A DNA stretch of 62,913 nucleotides from JAVBOW01 sp031550615 (GTDB lineage: Bacteria; Bacteroidota; Bacteroidia; Bacteroidales; Rikenellaceae), in assembly GCA_031550615.1 (NCBI GenBank), contig JAVBOL010000036.1, positions 1 to 62,913 on the forward strand, written 5' to 3'. The notes below the pieces were generated by a model. That model had not been told where the DNA came from, made no database searches, and saw only the letters and a list, made by a program, of their open reading frames with translations. The translations under genes were made by a program, and so were the position numbers. Shown in pieces: positions 45,286 through 54,459 of the stretch; position 1 is the stretch's first letter; each line of letters begins with the position of its first letter.

Positions 45286-46725
45286 ATGGTCGTTCCTGAA
45301 ATCATAGCTTTCGACAAAGAGCCCGTCACCCCGTCCATAATCATGGTCGCCGGGGTGGGCGGCGGCGGCAGCAATGCGGTCAACCACATGTTCGACATGG
45401 GCATTGCCAAGGTCACCTTCATGATATGCAACACCGACCGCCAGGCGTTGGGGCGCAGCCCCGTACCGATCAAGGTACGCCTGGGTGAGCACCTGACCGA
45501 GGGTCTGGGCGCGGGCAACAACCCCGAGAGGGGGCGCGCGGCAGCCGTCGAGTCACTCGACGAGATAGTGTCGATCTTCCGCCGCGAGGGCACGCGCATG
45601 GTCTTCATCACCGCCGGGATGGGCGGCGGCACGGGTACGGGGGCAGCCCCGGTGATCGCCCGGGCGGCGCGCGAAAACGGCATCCTGACGGTCGGCATCG
45701 TCACCCTGCCCTTCAAGGCGGAGGGTAAGGCGCGCGCACGCAACGCCATGGAGGGCCTGGGCGAGTTGCGCAAATACGTCGACGCGCTGCTGGTCATAAA
45801 CAACGAGAATATCCAGGAGATATACGGCAAACTGCCAATTACCGACGCCTTCCACAAGGCCGACGACATACTGGCGACCGGCGCCAAGGGCATCGCCGAG
45901 ATCATCACCCGCGAGGGGCTGGTCAACGTCGACTTTGCCGACGTGAGCACCGTGATGCGCCAAAGCGGCATAGCCCAGATGGGCTCGGGACGCGCGTCGG
46001 GCGAGGGGCGCGCACAGAAGGCCGCCGACCTTGCACTCTCGTCGCCCCTGCTGAACCACAACGACATAGAGGGCGCGCGCAACATACTGCTCAACATTTC
46101 GTGGGGCGAGGAAGAGATCTCCTTCGACGACATGTACTCCATAGTCGAGTACGTGCAGCAGCGCACCGGCGCGGCAACCGAGGCCGACATCATCTTCGGG
46201 GCGGGCAACGACCCCTCGCTGGGCAAGGATATAGAGATCACGCTGATCGCAACCGGTTTCAGCATCGACGAGAACACGCTCTGGGGCGGCATGCAGAAGG
46301 CCGCGCCGCAACCCACCGTACGCGGGGTGCACGACCCGGGCGGGTATAACTTCACGCAGCCCGACGCTCCCGGCATCCAGGCCCCGGGCGAAGATCCCAC
46401 GGCAACCGCCGTGTCGCCCAAACGCCCCTGGACGCGTCCCCAAACGGACAAGGACCCCCACGCCTTCTGGGAAAACACCCCACCCGCGCCACAGCCGCGC
46501 CAACTGCAGAAAGATCCGGATTTCGCCGCGCCGAGGGGCACGGTCATCGTGCTGAAGGACAACGGCCTGTACGACGACCTGCGCAACATCGAGGACACCC
46601 CGGGTTACGTGCGCCGCAAGGCGCGTATGGTGGTCGACTCAGGCGCGAAAGGCGTCCGCACGGTCATTAAGGAGGATGCGGCGCCCGAGCCGCCCGCCCA
46701 AGACGGCGGTTCGCTGTTCGACTGA
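45286..46725 (+). CDS. ftsZ: Cell division GTPase FtsZ
   Basis: 479-residue tubulin homologue that forms the Z ring. The GTP-binding part has GVGGGGSNAVNHM near residue 22 and the tubulin signature GGGTGTGAAPVIA near 112-124. A variable Pro-rich linker follows the core. The conserved C-terminal peptide that binds FtsA appears as DTPGYVRRK near residue 435 and is followed by about 36 extra residues, ending GGSLFD. It starts two bases after ftsA. Confidence 0.97.
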   Translation: MVVPEIIAFDKEPVTPSIIMVAGVGGGGSNAVNHMFDMGIAKVTFMICNTDRQALGRSPVPIKVRLGEHLTEGLGAGNNPERGRAAAVESLDEIVSIFRREGTRMVFITAGMGGGTGTGAAPVIARAARENGILTVGIVTLPFKAEGKARARNAMEGLGELRKYVDALLVINNENIQEIYGKLPITDAFHKADDILATGAKGIAEIITREGLVNVDFADVSTVMRQSGIAQMGSGRASGEGRAQKAADLALSSPLLNHNDIEGARNILLNISWGEEEISFDDMYSIVEYVQQRTGAATEADIIFGAGNDPSLGKDIEITLIATGFSIDENTLWGGMQKAAPQPTVRGVHDPGGYNFTQPDAPGIQAPGEDPTATAVSPKRPWTRPQTDKDPHAFWENTPPAPQPRQLQKDPDFAAPRGTVIVLKDNGLYDDLRNIEDTPGYVRRKARMVVDSGAKGVRTVIKEDAAPEPPAQDGGSLFD

Positions 46726-46757
46726 CCGCCTGTGGCACCACTAAATCCGACCGATAG

Positions 46758-48053
46758 TTGACCATTCCGCTTACCATAGCCACTTTCCACCCGTTCGAGC
46801 CCGCCGTAATATGGCTGCTCGCGCTGGCCGTGGTTTTATTCTGTATATCCGCCCTGATGTCGGGGGCTGAAACGGCGCTATTCTCGCTCTCGCCCTCGGA
46901 CATGGCCTCGATCCGCAAGCGCCGCGCGCGCAGCGACAACGCCATATTGCGGCTGCACTCCTCGCAGGACTATATGCTGGCGGCGATACTGATCGTCAAC
47001 AACCTGGTCAACATACTTATCATCCTGCTCTCGAACCGCATCATCGACAGTATAGTGACCTTCACGTCGGCTGGCTGGCAATTCGCCGTCAAGACCATCG
47101 TCGTTACGTTCATGCTGCTGCTTTTCAGCGAGATACTCCCCAAGATATACTCGGCCTACAATCCTCTCGGCATGGCGCGCATGATCGCCGTGCCGCTGGT
47201 CGGCGTGATGAATGTGTGCCGCCCGTTCTCGTGGCTGCTGATCCACAGCGGCGGGCTGGTGAGCAACATGCTGGCCAAGAAACGCGGCAACGTGTCGATA
47301 GACGAGCTGTCCGGAGCGCTGGAAATAACCCGCACCAAGAGCGACGACGAGCGCCGTCTGCTGTCGGGCATCGTCAACTTCGTGAACACCGACGTGGGAC
47401 GCATCATGCGCCCGAGGGTCGACATGACCATCCTCGATGAGGAGGACGATTTCCAGCACGTGAAACAGGTCATCATCGACTCGGGCTACTCGCGTCTGCC
47501 GGTTTACGGACGCGGCATCGACAACATAGCCGGGGTGCTCTACGTCAAGGACCTGGTGGCGCACACGGACAAAGGGGCTGATTTCGCATGGCAGGGGTTG
47601 TTGCGCAAACCCTATTTCGTGCACGAGGGCAAGAAGATCAACGACCTGCTGGAAGAGTTCCGCGCCACACGGGTGCACCTGGCCATCGTGGTCGACGAAT
47701 ACGGCTCGACGGTCGGCCTGGTGACCCTGGAGGACATCCTTGAGGAGATCGTCGGCGAAATCTCCGACGAGTCGGACGCTGCGCCCGAGGCCGGTTACCG
47801 CCGCGTGAATGAAAACACCTACGACTTCGAGGGTAAGACCCGCATCGAGGATATGCTCTCTGCCGTCTGCCGCAAGCCGACCCTGCTGGACGAGGTGCGC
47901 GGGCCCGCCGAGACCGTCGCCGGCCTGATGGTCGAAGTCAAGGGCGACTTCCCCGCGCAGGGCGAGGTGATGCGCGTGCCGGGCATGCGCCTGACAGCCA
48001 CCGTGGTCAACGCACACCGCATAGAACAGGTCAGGGTGGTGCTGGATAAATAA
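46758..48053 (+). CDS. gldE: GldE-type CBS/CorC hemolysin-family membrane protein
   Basis: 431 residues from a TTG at 46758; the first ATG would remove the first membrane segment. A DUF21/CNNM-type domain of about four transmembrane helices is followed by a CBS pair (DFQHVKQVIIDSGYSRLPVY) and a C-terminal CorC/HlyC domain. In gliding Bacteroidota this protein is called GldE, and the next gene there is also a phosphopantetheinyl transferase. Here no other gliding genes are seen, so it probably has a general role, such as ion transport. Its stop overlaps the next ATG by one base. Confidence 0.82.
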   Translation: MTIPLTIATFHPFEPAVIWLLALAVVLFCISALMSGAETALFSLSPSDMASIRKRRARSDNAILRLHSSQDYMLAAILIVNNLVNILIILLSNRIIDSIVTFTSAGWQFAVKTIVVTFMLLLFSEILPKIYSAYNPLGMARMIAVPLVGVMNVCRPFSWLLIHSGGLVSNMLAKKRGNVSIDELSGALEITRTKSDDERRLLSGIVNFVNTDVGRIMRPRVDMTILDEEDDFQHVKQVIIDSGYSRLPVYGRGIDNIAGVLYVKDLVAHTDKGADFAWQGLLRKPYFVHEGKKINDLLEEFRATRVHLAIVVDEYGSTVGLVTLEDILEEIVGEISDESDAAPEAGYRRVNENTYDFEGKTRIEDMLSAVCRKPTLLDEVRGPAETVAGLMVEVKGDFPAQGEVMRVPGMRLTATVVNAHRIEQVRVVLDK

Positions 48054-48661
48054 TGCCCCTTCATTCGAAACATAACTTTTCAGGCTCGACGCTCGCGCTG
48101 TGGCGCATAGACGAGGATCAGGCCGCGTTGCACGCTCTGGTCACACCCGGCGATGTCGCAGACTGCGACGAACTGAAAAACCCGCGCCGGTGCATCGAAC
48201 GGCTGGCATGGCGCGCGGCGCTGCGCACCATGGTGCCGCACGGCGCGGTGGCGTATGACGCGGAAGGGTCGCCGCTTATCGCGGCGGGTAGGGTAAGCGC
48301 ATCGCATTGCGCGGGTTGGGCTGCCGTCGTTTTCTCACCCACAGGCCACCACACCGTCGACATAGAGCCATTTTCTCGCGACCTTTCTGAAGTGTCATCC
48401 CGTTTCGTAACCCCGGCGGAGGCCGCGCTCGGCGCGGCTTCCGATCCCCGTTTCGCCACCGCGGTCTGGTGCGCCAAGGAGGCGATGTATAAATTCGCAG
48501 CCACGCCCGGGCTCGACTTCCTGGCGGATATGGCGATCCACTCGCTCGAATGGGCCACAGGCGGCGGCGCGACCATGACCGGCAGCGTACGCGGCACGGA
48601 AATGGAGTTAAAGATGTTAGCCCACGAAGATATTTGCATCGTCACGGCAACTAAACGTTAA
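48053..48661 (+). CDS. 4'-phosphopantetheinyl transferase
   Basis: 202-residue Sfp/AcpS-superfamily enzyme that loads carrier proteins with phosphopantetheine. Motifs are VSASHCAGWAAVVFS near residue 82, VDIEPFSRD with the magnesium Asp near 102, and WCAKEAMYKF near 143. It overlaps gldE by one base. It may serve fatty-acid or other carrier proteins; no such genes are adjacent. Confidence 0.9.
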   Translation: MPLHSKHNFSGSTLALWRIDEDQAALHALVTPGDVADCDELKNPRRCIERLAWRAALRTMVPHGAVAYDAEGSPLIAAGRVSASHCAGWAAVVFSPTGHHTVDIEPFSRDLSEVSSRFVTPAEAALGAASDPRFATAVWCAKEAMYKFAATPGLDFLADMAIHSLEWATGGGATMTGSVRGTEMELKMLAHEDICIVTATKR

Positions 48662-48676
48662 AAACAAAACAATCCG

Positions 48677-48706
48677 TTTGTTTTTTAAAAATTATAATTA
48701 TCTTTG
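48677..48706 (+). promoter_or_regulatory. Promoter of the his operon
   Basis: TTTG at 48677-48680, an 18-base spacer and TATCTTTG at 48699-48706, in an A+T-rich stretch. Transcription should begin about 20 bases before the leader peptide. Confidence 0.75.
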
Positions 48707-48731
48707 CATTGTCAAAGGACTTATCAAAAAG

Positions 48732-48785
48732 ATGATAACCAAAGTTTACACCACCCACCATCACCACCCGACCCCCGCAAGGTAG
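48732..48785 (+). CDS. hisL: His operon leader peptide, four consecutive His codons
   Basis: A 17-codon frame reads MITKVYTTHHHHPTPAR and stops at TAG 48783-48785. The His codons are at 48756-48767 (CAC CAT CAC CAC). It lies between the his promoter and a terminator just before hisG. The purpose fits a leader peptide whose translation speed reports charged tRNA-His. No similarity to the proteobacterial peptide is visible other than the His run. The frame is short, but its position, composition and the RNA pairings around it leave little doubt. Confidence 0.85.
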   Translation: MITKVYTTHHHHPTPAR

Positions 48786-48860
48786 CCGGAAGTGACGCTG
48801 TTGTGTAAACAAGCAATAACCCCCGAAAGGCTTACCTTAATATAAGGTGAGCCTTTTTTA
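48780..48860 (+). promoter_or_regulatory. His operon transcription attenuator
   Basis: Terminator: a 14-bp stem with one G-U pair (48826-48839 with 48843-48856), a three-base loop and a T run. Antiterminator: AGGTAGCC (48780-48787), at the leader peptide stop, pairs with GGCTTACCT (48829-48837), the left arm of the terminator, with one bulged T. A further 8-bp pairing, GTTTACAC (48744-48751) with GTGTAAAC (48803-48810), could enclose the His codons. A ribosome finishing the peptide would cover 48780-48787 and favour termination; one stalled at the His codons would leave it free and allow read-through. hisG begins 13 bases downstream. Confidence 0.8.
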
Positions 48861-48872
48861 AATATCCAGACC

Positions 48873-49724
48873 ATGATAAGAATTGCCATCCAGGCCAAGG
48901 GCCGACTCAACGAAGAGAGCGTAGAATTACTCGCCGAGGCGGGCATCAACATCGAAGCCAGCAAGCGCAAGCTGCTGACTCACGCCGCCGACTTCCCGTT
49001 GGAGGTGCTCTACCTGCGCGACGACGATATCCCGCACGCCGTGGCGATGGGAGTGGCCGACATCGGCATCGTGGGCCTGAATGAGGTCGAGGAGAAACGC
49101 CAGAGCGTACAGATCGTCGAGAGGCTCGGCTTCGGGCGCTGCCGCATATCACTGGCCCTGCCCAAGGGCGAGAATTATACCGGTCCGGGATGGTTCGCGG
49201 GCAAGCGCGTGGCGACCTCCTACCCCAACATACTGGAGGCCTATTTCAGCAAGGCCGGCATCGCCGCCGAGATACACGAGATAGCCGGATCTGTCGAGAT
49301 CGCCCCCTCGGTGGGTATGGCCGACGCCATTTTCGATATCGTCTCCTCGGGCGGCACGCTGGTGCAGAATGGCCTTCGCGAAGTCGAGCAGGTGATGCAT
49401 TCCGAGGCGGTGCTGATCGCCGGGCAGGGGCTCACAGAAGAAAAAAAGTCAATTCTCGACCAGCTAATGTTCCGTTTCGAGGCCGTGCGCCGCAGCCGGG
49501 GCATGAAATATGTGCTTATGAATATTCCGCAGGACAGGGTCCAGGATGCGGTGGCGATGCTTCCGGGCATGAAGTCACCCACCATACTGCCCCTGGCGCA
49601 ACAGGGATGGTGTTCGCTGCACGTAGTGATCGGCGAGGCCGAGCTGTGGGAAAAAATAGGACAGTTAAAAAGCGTGGGCGCCGAGGACATACTGGTACTC
49701 GCCCTGGAAAAAATGATACGATGA
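48873..49724 (+). CDS. hisG: ATP phosphoribosyltransferase, long form
   Basis: First step of histidine synthesis, ATP plus PRPP. The 283-residue length and the C-terminal domain (about 205-283, VLMNIPQDRV to AEDILVLALEKMIR) mark the long, hexameric form that is feedback-inhibited by histidine and needs no HisZ. The PRPP site lies in AIFDIVSSGGTLVQNGL near residues 150-168. Last bases overlap hisD (ATGA). Controlled by the leader attenuator upstream. Confidence 0.97.
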   Translation: MIRIAIQAKGRLNEESVELLAEAGINIEASKRKLLTHAADFPLEVLYLRDDDIPHAVAMGVADIGIVGLNEVEEKRQSVQIVERLGFGRCRISLALPKGENYTGPGWFAGKRVATSYPNILEAYFSKAGIAAEIHEIAGSVEIAPSVGMADAIFDIVSSGGTLVQNGLREVEQVMHSEAVLIAGQGLTEEKKSILDQLMFRFEAVRRSRGMKYVLMNIPQDRVQDAVAMLPGMKSPTILPLAQQGWCSLHVVIGEAELWEKIGQLKSVGAEDILVLALEKMIR

Positions 49725-51016
49725 TCCGCATTATCGACAACCCCGCGCGCGGGGAGTGGGATGAATTGTGCCGCCGCGCCGGGGCGGACACCGACTCGCA
49801 GGTGGCCCGGAGCGTGGCCGAGATCGCCGACCGCGTGCGCGAGTGGGGCGACATAGCCGTGCGCGAGATCACGCGCGAGATAGACGGCGCGGCGTTGGCC
49901 GCCTTCGAGGTCGGCGCAGAGGAATTTTCCGCTGCCGTGGCAGCCGTGGGCGAAGATATGAAACGCGCCATAGGCGTCGCGGCTGAGAACATCCGCGCTT
50001 TCCACGCCGCGCAACTGCCCGGGCAGGTCGACATGCAGACCTCGCCGGGGGTAAGGTGCGTGCAGCGCGCCGTGCCCCTGCGCAGGGTCGGGCTCTATGT
50101 GCCCGGGGGCAGCGCGCCCCTCTTCTCCACGGTGCTGATGCTGTCGATCCCGGCGGCGGTGGCGGGTTGCACGTCGGTCGTGCTCTGCACCCCGCCCTCG
50201 AAAGATGGGAGCGTGGCAGCCGAGATACTCTACGCCGCGCAGCTTTGCGGAGTTTCGAAAGTGTATAAAATAGGCGGGGCCCAGGCGATCTGCGCAATGG
50301 CCTACGGCACTAACACCATCGCCAAAGTCGATAAGATATTCGGCCCCGGCAACCGCTACGTCACCGCCGCAAAGCAGCTGATGAGCCTCTCCGAGGTCGC
50401 CATCGACATGCCGGCCGGACCGTCGGAGGTGATGGTGCTGGCCGACGAAACGGCAGACGCCGATTTCGTGGCCGCCGACCTGCTCTCCCAGGCCGAGCAC
50501 GGCGTGGACTCGCAAGCCATCCTCGTGACCGATTCAAGGCAGTTTGCCACCGCAGTCCAAACCTCGGTAGAGGAGCAATTAGCCGCCCTGCCACGCGCCG
50601 AAATAGCACTCCAGGCACTCGCTTCGAGCCGCATCGTCGTGCTTGACGACCTCGCGGCGATGGAGGATTTCGCGACCGAATACGCCCCCGAGCACCTTAT
50701 CGTATCGATGGACGACGCGTGGGAAGTCGCCTCACGCATCCCGACCGCCGGCAGCGTCTTTATCGGCAACTACACACCCGAAAGCGCCGGCGATTACGCC
50801 TCGGGCACCAACCACACCCTGCCCACGGCGGGCTGGGCGCGCTCTTTCTCTGGCGTGAATACCGAGAGTTTCATGCGCCGCATCACATATCAACAGCTTA
50901 CCCCCGAGGGTCTGCTATCGCTCGGCCCTGTGATAATGACCATGGCCAGGGGCGAGGGGCTCGAAGCACACAGCCGCGGCGTGGAGGTAAGGCTTTCAAA
51001 ATTATCAGCGAAATGA
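49721..51016 (+). CDS. hisD: Histidinol dehydrogenase
   Basis: 431-residue zinc enzyme that makes histidine from histidinol in two NAD-dependent steps. Family motifs: RVGLYVPGGSAPLFSTVLM near residue 120, FGPGNRYVTAAKQL, DMPAGPSEVMVLAD, and LLSQAEHGVDSQAILV with the catalytic and zinc-binding residues. The ATG at 49721 overlaps the hisG stop; the open frame extends far upstream inside hisG and that part is not coding. Its stop overlaps the hisC ATG. Confidence 0.97.
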   Translation: MIRIIDNPARGEWDELCRRAGADTDSQVARSVAEIADRVREWGDIAVREITREIDGAALAAFEVGAEEFSAAVAAVGEDMKRAIGVAAENIRAFHAAQLPGQVDMQTSPGVRCVQRAVPLRRVGLYVPGGSAPLFSTVLMLSIPAAVAGCTSVVLCTPPSKDGSVAAEILYAAQLCGVSKVYKIGGAQAICAMAYGTNTIAKVDKIFGPGNRYVTAAKQLMSLSEVAIDMPAGPSEVMVLADETADADFVAADLLSQAEHGVDSQAILVTDSRQFATAVQTSVEEQLAALPRAEIALQALASSRIVVLDDLAAMEDFATEYAPEHLIVSMDDAWEVASRIPTAGSVFIGNYTPESAGDYASGTNHTLPTAGWARSFSGVNTESFMRRITYQQLTPEGLLSLGPVIMTMARGEGLEAHSRGVEVRLSKLSAK

Positions 51017-52038
51017 AGACGATTGACGAGCTTATACGTCCCAACATAAAGACCCTTGCGCCCTACTCCACCGCCCGCGACGAGTACCAGGGCGAGTTGG
51101 GCGTCTACCTCGACGCCAACGAAAATCCCTATGATTCGGGCGTTAACCGCTACCCCGATCCCTACCAGCGCGCCCTGAAAAGCCGCCTGGCCGAGATCAA
51201 GGGATGCCGCCCCGGGCAGATCTTCATCGGCAACGGCAGCGACGAACCCATTGACCTGTGTTACAGGGTTTTTTGCGAACCGAGGGTGGACAACGCCGTG
51301 TCGATAGCCCCCACATACGGGATGTACTCGGTCGCCGCGGCGATCAACGACGTGGAATTCCGCCCCGTGGCGCTGGAAGAGGATTTTTCGATAGACGTCG
51401 AAAAACTTTTGGCCGCGTGCGACCGGAATACAAAACTTATGTGGCTCTGTTCGCCCAATAACCCCACCGGGCAGTCGATCCCGCGCGCGCAGATCGTGGA
51501 ATTACTCGACCGCTTCGACGGCATCGTGGTCGTCGACGAGGCCTACATAGATTTCGCCGCCGAGGGCGGCATGCTCCCCTCGCTGGACGACTACCCGCGC
51601 CTTATCGTCCTGCAAACGCTCTCCAAAGCGTGGGGCATGGCGGGGCTGCGCCTTGGGCTGGCCTTCGCCTCTGAGCGGATAATCGGCCTTTTCACACAGG
51701 TCAAATACCCCTACAACATAGGCGTCGAAACCCAGCGCACGGTGCTCGGCAAACTCGCCGCCCCGATCACGTCCCAGGTGGAGGAGATCCGCCGCCAGAG
51801 GGAGGTGGTGGCCGAGCAGCTCGCGCGTTCGCCGCGCGTGTCGCGGGTCTTCCCGTCAGACGCCAACTTCCTGCTGGTAAAGGTAGACCGTCCGCGCGAG
51901 ATCTACGACAGTCTGATCGCGGAGGGCATAATCGTGCGCGACCGTTCGCGCATCGCGGGCTGCGAAGGCTGCCTTCGTGTAAGTATAGGCACGCCCGAAG
52001 AGAATAAAAAACTTATCGAAGCATGGAAAACGCTCTGA
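51013..52038 (+). CDS. hisC: Histidinol-phosphate aminotransferase
   Basis: 341-residue PLP enzyme of fold type I. The PLP lysine is in LQTLSKAWGMAGLRLGLAF near residue 205. The conserved SPNNPTGQ and VDEAYIDF motifs are present. Overlaps hisD by four bases at the start and hisB by 16 bases at the end, a deeper overlap than elsewhere in the operon. Confidence 0.96.
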   Translation: MKTIDELIRPNIKTLAPYSTARDEYQGELGVYLDANENPYDSGVNRYPDPYQRALKSRLAEIKGCRPGQIFIGNGSDEPIDLCYRVFCEPRVDNAVSIAPTYGMYSVAAAINDVEFRPVALEEDFSIDVEKLLAACDRNTKLMWLCSPNNPTGQSIPRAQIVELLDRFDGIVVVDEAYIDFAAEGGMLPSLDDYPRLIVLQTLSKAWGMAGLRLGLAFASERIIGLFTQVKYPYNIGVETQRTVLGKLAAPITSQVEEIRRQREVVAEQLARSPRVSRVFPSDANFLLVKVDRPREIYDSLIAEGIIVRDRSRIAGCEGCLRVSIGTPEENKKLIEAWKTL

Positions 52039-53153
52039 AACGGCTGCTGGTAATAGACCGCGACGGCACGATCATCGCCGAGCCGCCCGTCGACTTCCAG
52101 GTCGACAGCCTCGCAAAACTGCACTTCCTGCCCGGGGCGATAGGTGCGCTCTCGCAGATCGCGCGCCTTGACTACTCGCTCGTGATGGCCACCAACCAGG
52201 ACGGGCTCGGCACAGCGTCATTCCCCGAGGAGGATTTCTGGCCGGCGCACAACCTGATGATGGAGACGCTGCAGGGCGAGGGCGTCTGCTTCGACCAGGT
52301 GCTCATCGACCGCTCGATGCCCGCCGACAACGCCCCCACGCGCAAGCCGCGCACGGGCATGTTCTCCGCTTACATGTCGGGCGGCTATGATCTGGTCGAT
52401 TCGTTCGTTATCGGCGACCGCCTGACCGACATGGAGTTGGCCGCCAACCTCGGCGCGCAGGGCATCCTGCTGCAACCGCTCGAAACGGGGCGCGAAATGG
52501 TTGCGGGCAAAGGGCTTCCCGTTGCGCTGATAACCGACGATTGGGGCGAGATAGCCACCTTTCTGCGCCTGGGCGACCGCCGCGCAAGCGTTCGCCGCAC
52601 CACGCGCGAAACAGACATCGCCCTGACCCTCGACCTGGACGGCCAGGGCCCCAGAGGTATCTCGACCGGACTGGGATTCCTGGACCACATGCTCGACCAG
52701 ATAACCCACCACGGCGGTGTGTCGCTCGAACTGAGCTGCAAGGGCGACCTTAACGTAGACGAGCACCACACGATGGAAGACGTCGCCATAGCCCTGGGCG
52801 AGGCGATAGACAAAGCCCTCGGACGCAAGATCGGCATAGGCCGCTACGGGTTCGCCCTGCCGATGGACGAATCCTCGGCGCTGGTGCTGCTGGACTTCGG
52901 CGGGCGCAGCGACTTCGAGTGGGACGTTAAATTTTCCGGCGAAAGGATCGGCGACGTGCCCACCCAAATGCTCAAGCACTTCTTCAAGAGCCTCAGCGTG
53001 GCCGCGCGCGCCAACATACACATCTCGGCGCGGGGCGATAACGACCACCACCTCGCCGAGGGCATCTTCAAGGCTTTCGCGCGGGCGTTGCGCGCTGCCG
53101 TTCGTCGCGATCCGTTCTCATATGAGCTGCCGAGCAGCAAAGGCGTGTTATGA
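52023..53153 (+). CDS. hisB: Bifunctional histidinol-phosphatase / imidazoleglycerol-phosphate dehydratase
   Basis: 376 residues with two domains. The N-terminal HAD phosphatase (about 1-165) has the nucleophile motif VIDRDGTII at residues 10-18 and zinc-type features. The C-terminal dehydratase has FLDHMLDQITHHGG, DEHHTMEDVAIALG and DNDHHLAEGIFKA, which supply the metal-binding His residues. It performs two non-consecutive steps of the pathway. The ATG lies inside the end of hisC; the stop overlaps hisH. Confidence 0.97.
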   Translation: MENALKRLLVIDRDGTIIAEPPVDFQVDSLAKLHFLPGAIGALSQIARLDYSLVMATNQDGLGTASFPEEDFWPAHNLMMETLQGEGVCFDQVLIDRSMPADNAPTRKPRTGMFSAYMSGGYDLVDSFVIGDRLTDMELAANLGAQGILLQPLETGREMVAGKGLPVALITDDWGEIATFLRLGDRRASVRRTTRETDIALTLDLDGQGPRGISTGLGFLDHMLDQITHHGGVSLELSCKGDLNVDEHHTMEDVAIALGEAIDKALGRKIGIGRYGFALPMDESSALVLLDFGGRSDFEWDVKFSGERIGDVPTQMLKHFFKSLSVAARANIHISARGDNDHHLAEGIFKAFARALRAAVRRDPFSYELPSSKGVL

Positions 53154-53734
53154 TAGCCATCGCGGACTATAAGACCGGTAACCTGCTCTCGGTGGCCAAC
53201 GCCCTCGGGCGGGTGGGCGCACCTTTCATAGTGACCTGTGACCCGGCGCAGTTGTGCGCGGCTTCGCACGTGATCCTGCCTGGTGTCGGCGAGGCGTCGT
53301 CGGCTATGGCCACGCTGCGCGAAAGCGGCCTGGAGGACGTGATCAAAGGGTTGAAAGTCCCTGTCCTGGGCATCTGCATCGGCATGCAGCTGATGTGCCG
53401 CAGCAGCCAGGAGGGCGACGCGCAATGCATGGGCATCTTCGACACTCACGTGACGCGCTTTTCACCCGCGCCGGGGCTGAAGATCCCCCACATGGGCTGG
53501 GACACGGTGGACGATCCCCGCTCGGCGCTCTTCGAGGGGCTGCCCTCGGGCACATACTTCTATTATGTGCACTCCTACGCCCCCGGATTGTGCGTCCACA
53601 CCGACGCGACCACATCTTACGGAAAAATATTCAGCGCGGCGCTGCACAACGGCAACTTCTACGGCACTCAGTTCCACCCCGAAAAGAGCGGTGCGGCGGG
53701 CGAGAGGCTGCTCAAAAATTTCCTTGCCCTATGA
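53150..53734 (+). CDS. hisH: Imidazole glycerol phosphate synthase, glutaminase subunit
   Basis: 194-residue class I glutamine amidotransferase. The nucleophile is in VLGICIGMQLM near residue 77, and the His-Glu pair in YGTQFHPEKSG near 178. It supplies ammonia to HisF. Start overlaps hisB and stop overlaps hisA (ATGA in both cases). Confidence 0.96.
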   Translation: MIAIADYKTGNLLSVANALGRVGAPFIVTCDPAQLCAASHVILPGVGEASSAMATLRESGLEDVIKGLKVPVLGICIGMQLMCRSSQEGDAQCMGIFDTHVTRFSPAPGLKIPHMGWDTVDDPRSALFEGLPSGTYFYYVHSYAPGLCVHTDATTSYGKIFSAALHNGNFYGTQFHPEKSGAAGERLLKNFLAL

Positions 53735-54459
53735 TCGAGATAATTCCTGCGATAGACATAATCGGCGGGCAGTGCGTACGCCTCACCCAGGGCGACTATG
53801 ACCGCCGCGAAACCTACTACGACGATCCATTGGACGCCGCGAAGATGTACGAGCAGGCCGGCGTGCGCCGTCTGCACATGGTCGACCTGGATGGGGCGAA
53901 GGAGTCCTTCCCTGCCAACCTGGCCGTGCTGGAGAGGGTCTCGGCCCACACAAACCTCGACATCCAATGGGGCGGCGGCATCAAGAGCGAAAAAGCGCTC
54001 GAAGCGGTCTTCGCCGCCGGAGCCCGCCGCGCGATATGCGGCAGTGTAGCGGTCAGTCACCCGGAGCAGGTGCGCGGCTGGCTGGCGCGTTTCGGCGGCG
54101 GAAAGATCATCCTCGGCGCGGACGTCAAAAACGGCATGGTCGCCACACACGGCTGGCTGGCCACCTCCGGGATAACCGCGGCGCAGCTTATAGCGTCATT
54201 CCTCGACGAGGGTTTGCAGCAGGTGATATGCACCGAAATTTCGCGCGACGGCATGCTGCAAGGCCCTGCGTTCGGGCTCTACAATGAGCTTTACACGCAA
54301 TTCCCCACCCTTGACATCACCGCCAGCGGGGGCATCAGCGGCCTGGACGACATCCTGCGCCTCGATAAAGCAGGGGTGCGCAGCGTGATAGTCGGCAAGG
54401 CGATCTACGAAAATAAAATCTCAATGGAACAACTGAAAGCATGCTTGCAAAACGCATAA
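53731..54459 (+). CDS. hisA: ProFAR isomerase
   Basis: 242-residue beta-alpha barrel. The catalytic Asp is in EIIPAIDIIGGQCVRLTQG at the N-terminus (residue 9 or so) and the second Asp in CTEISRDGML near 170. The ATG at 53731 overlaps the hisH stop; the longer upstream open frame lies inside hisH and is not coding. It overlaps hisF by 19 bases. Confidence 0.96.
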   Translation: MIEIIPAIDIIGGQCVRLTQGDYDRRETYYDDPLDAAKMYEQAGVRRLHMVDLDGAKESFPANLAVLERVSAHTNLDIQWGGGIKSEKALEAVFAAGARRAICGSVAVSHPEQVRGWLARFGGGKIILGADVKNGMVATHGWLATSGITAAQLIASFLDEGLQQVICTEISRDGMLQGPAFGLYNELYTQFPTLDITASGGISGLDDILRLDKAGVRSVIVGKAIYENKISMEQLKACLQNA

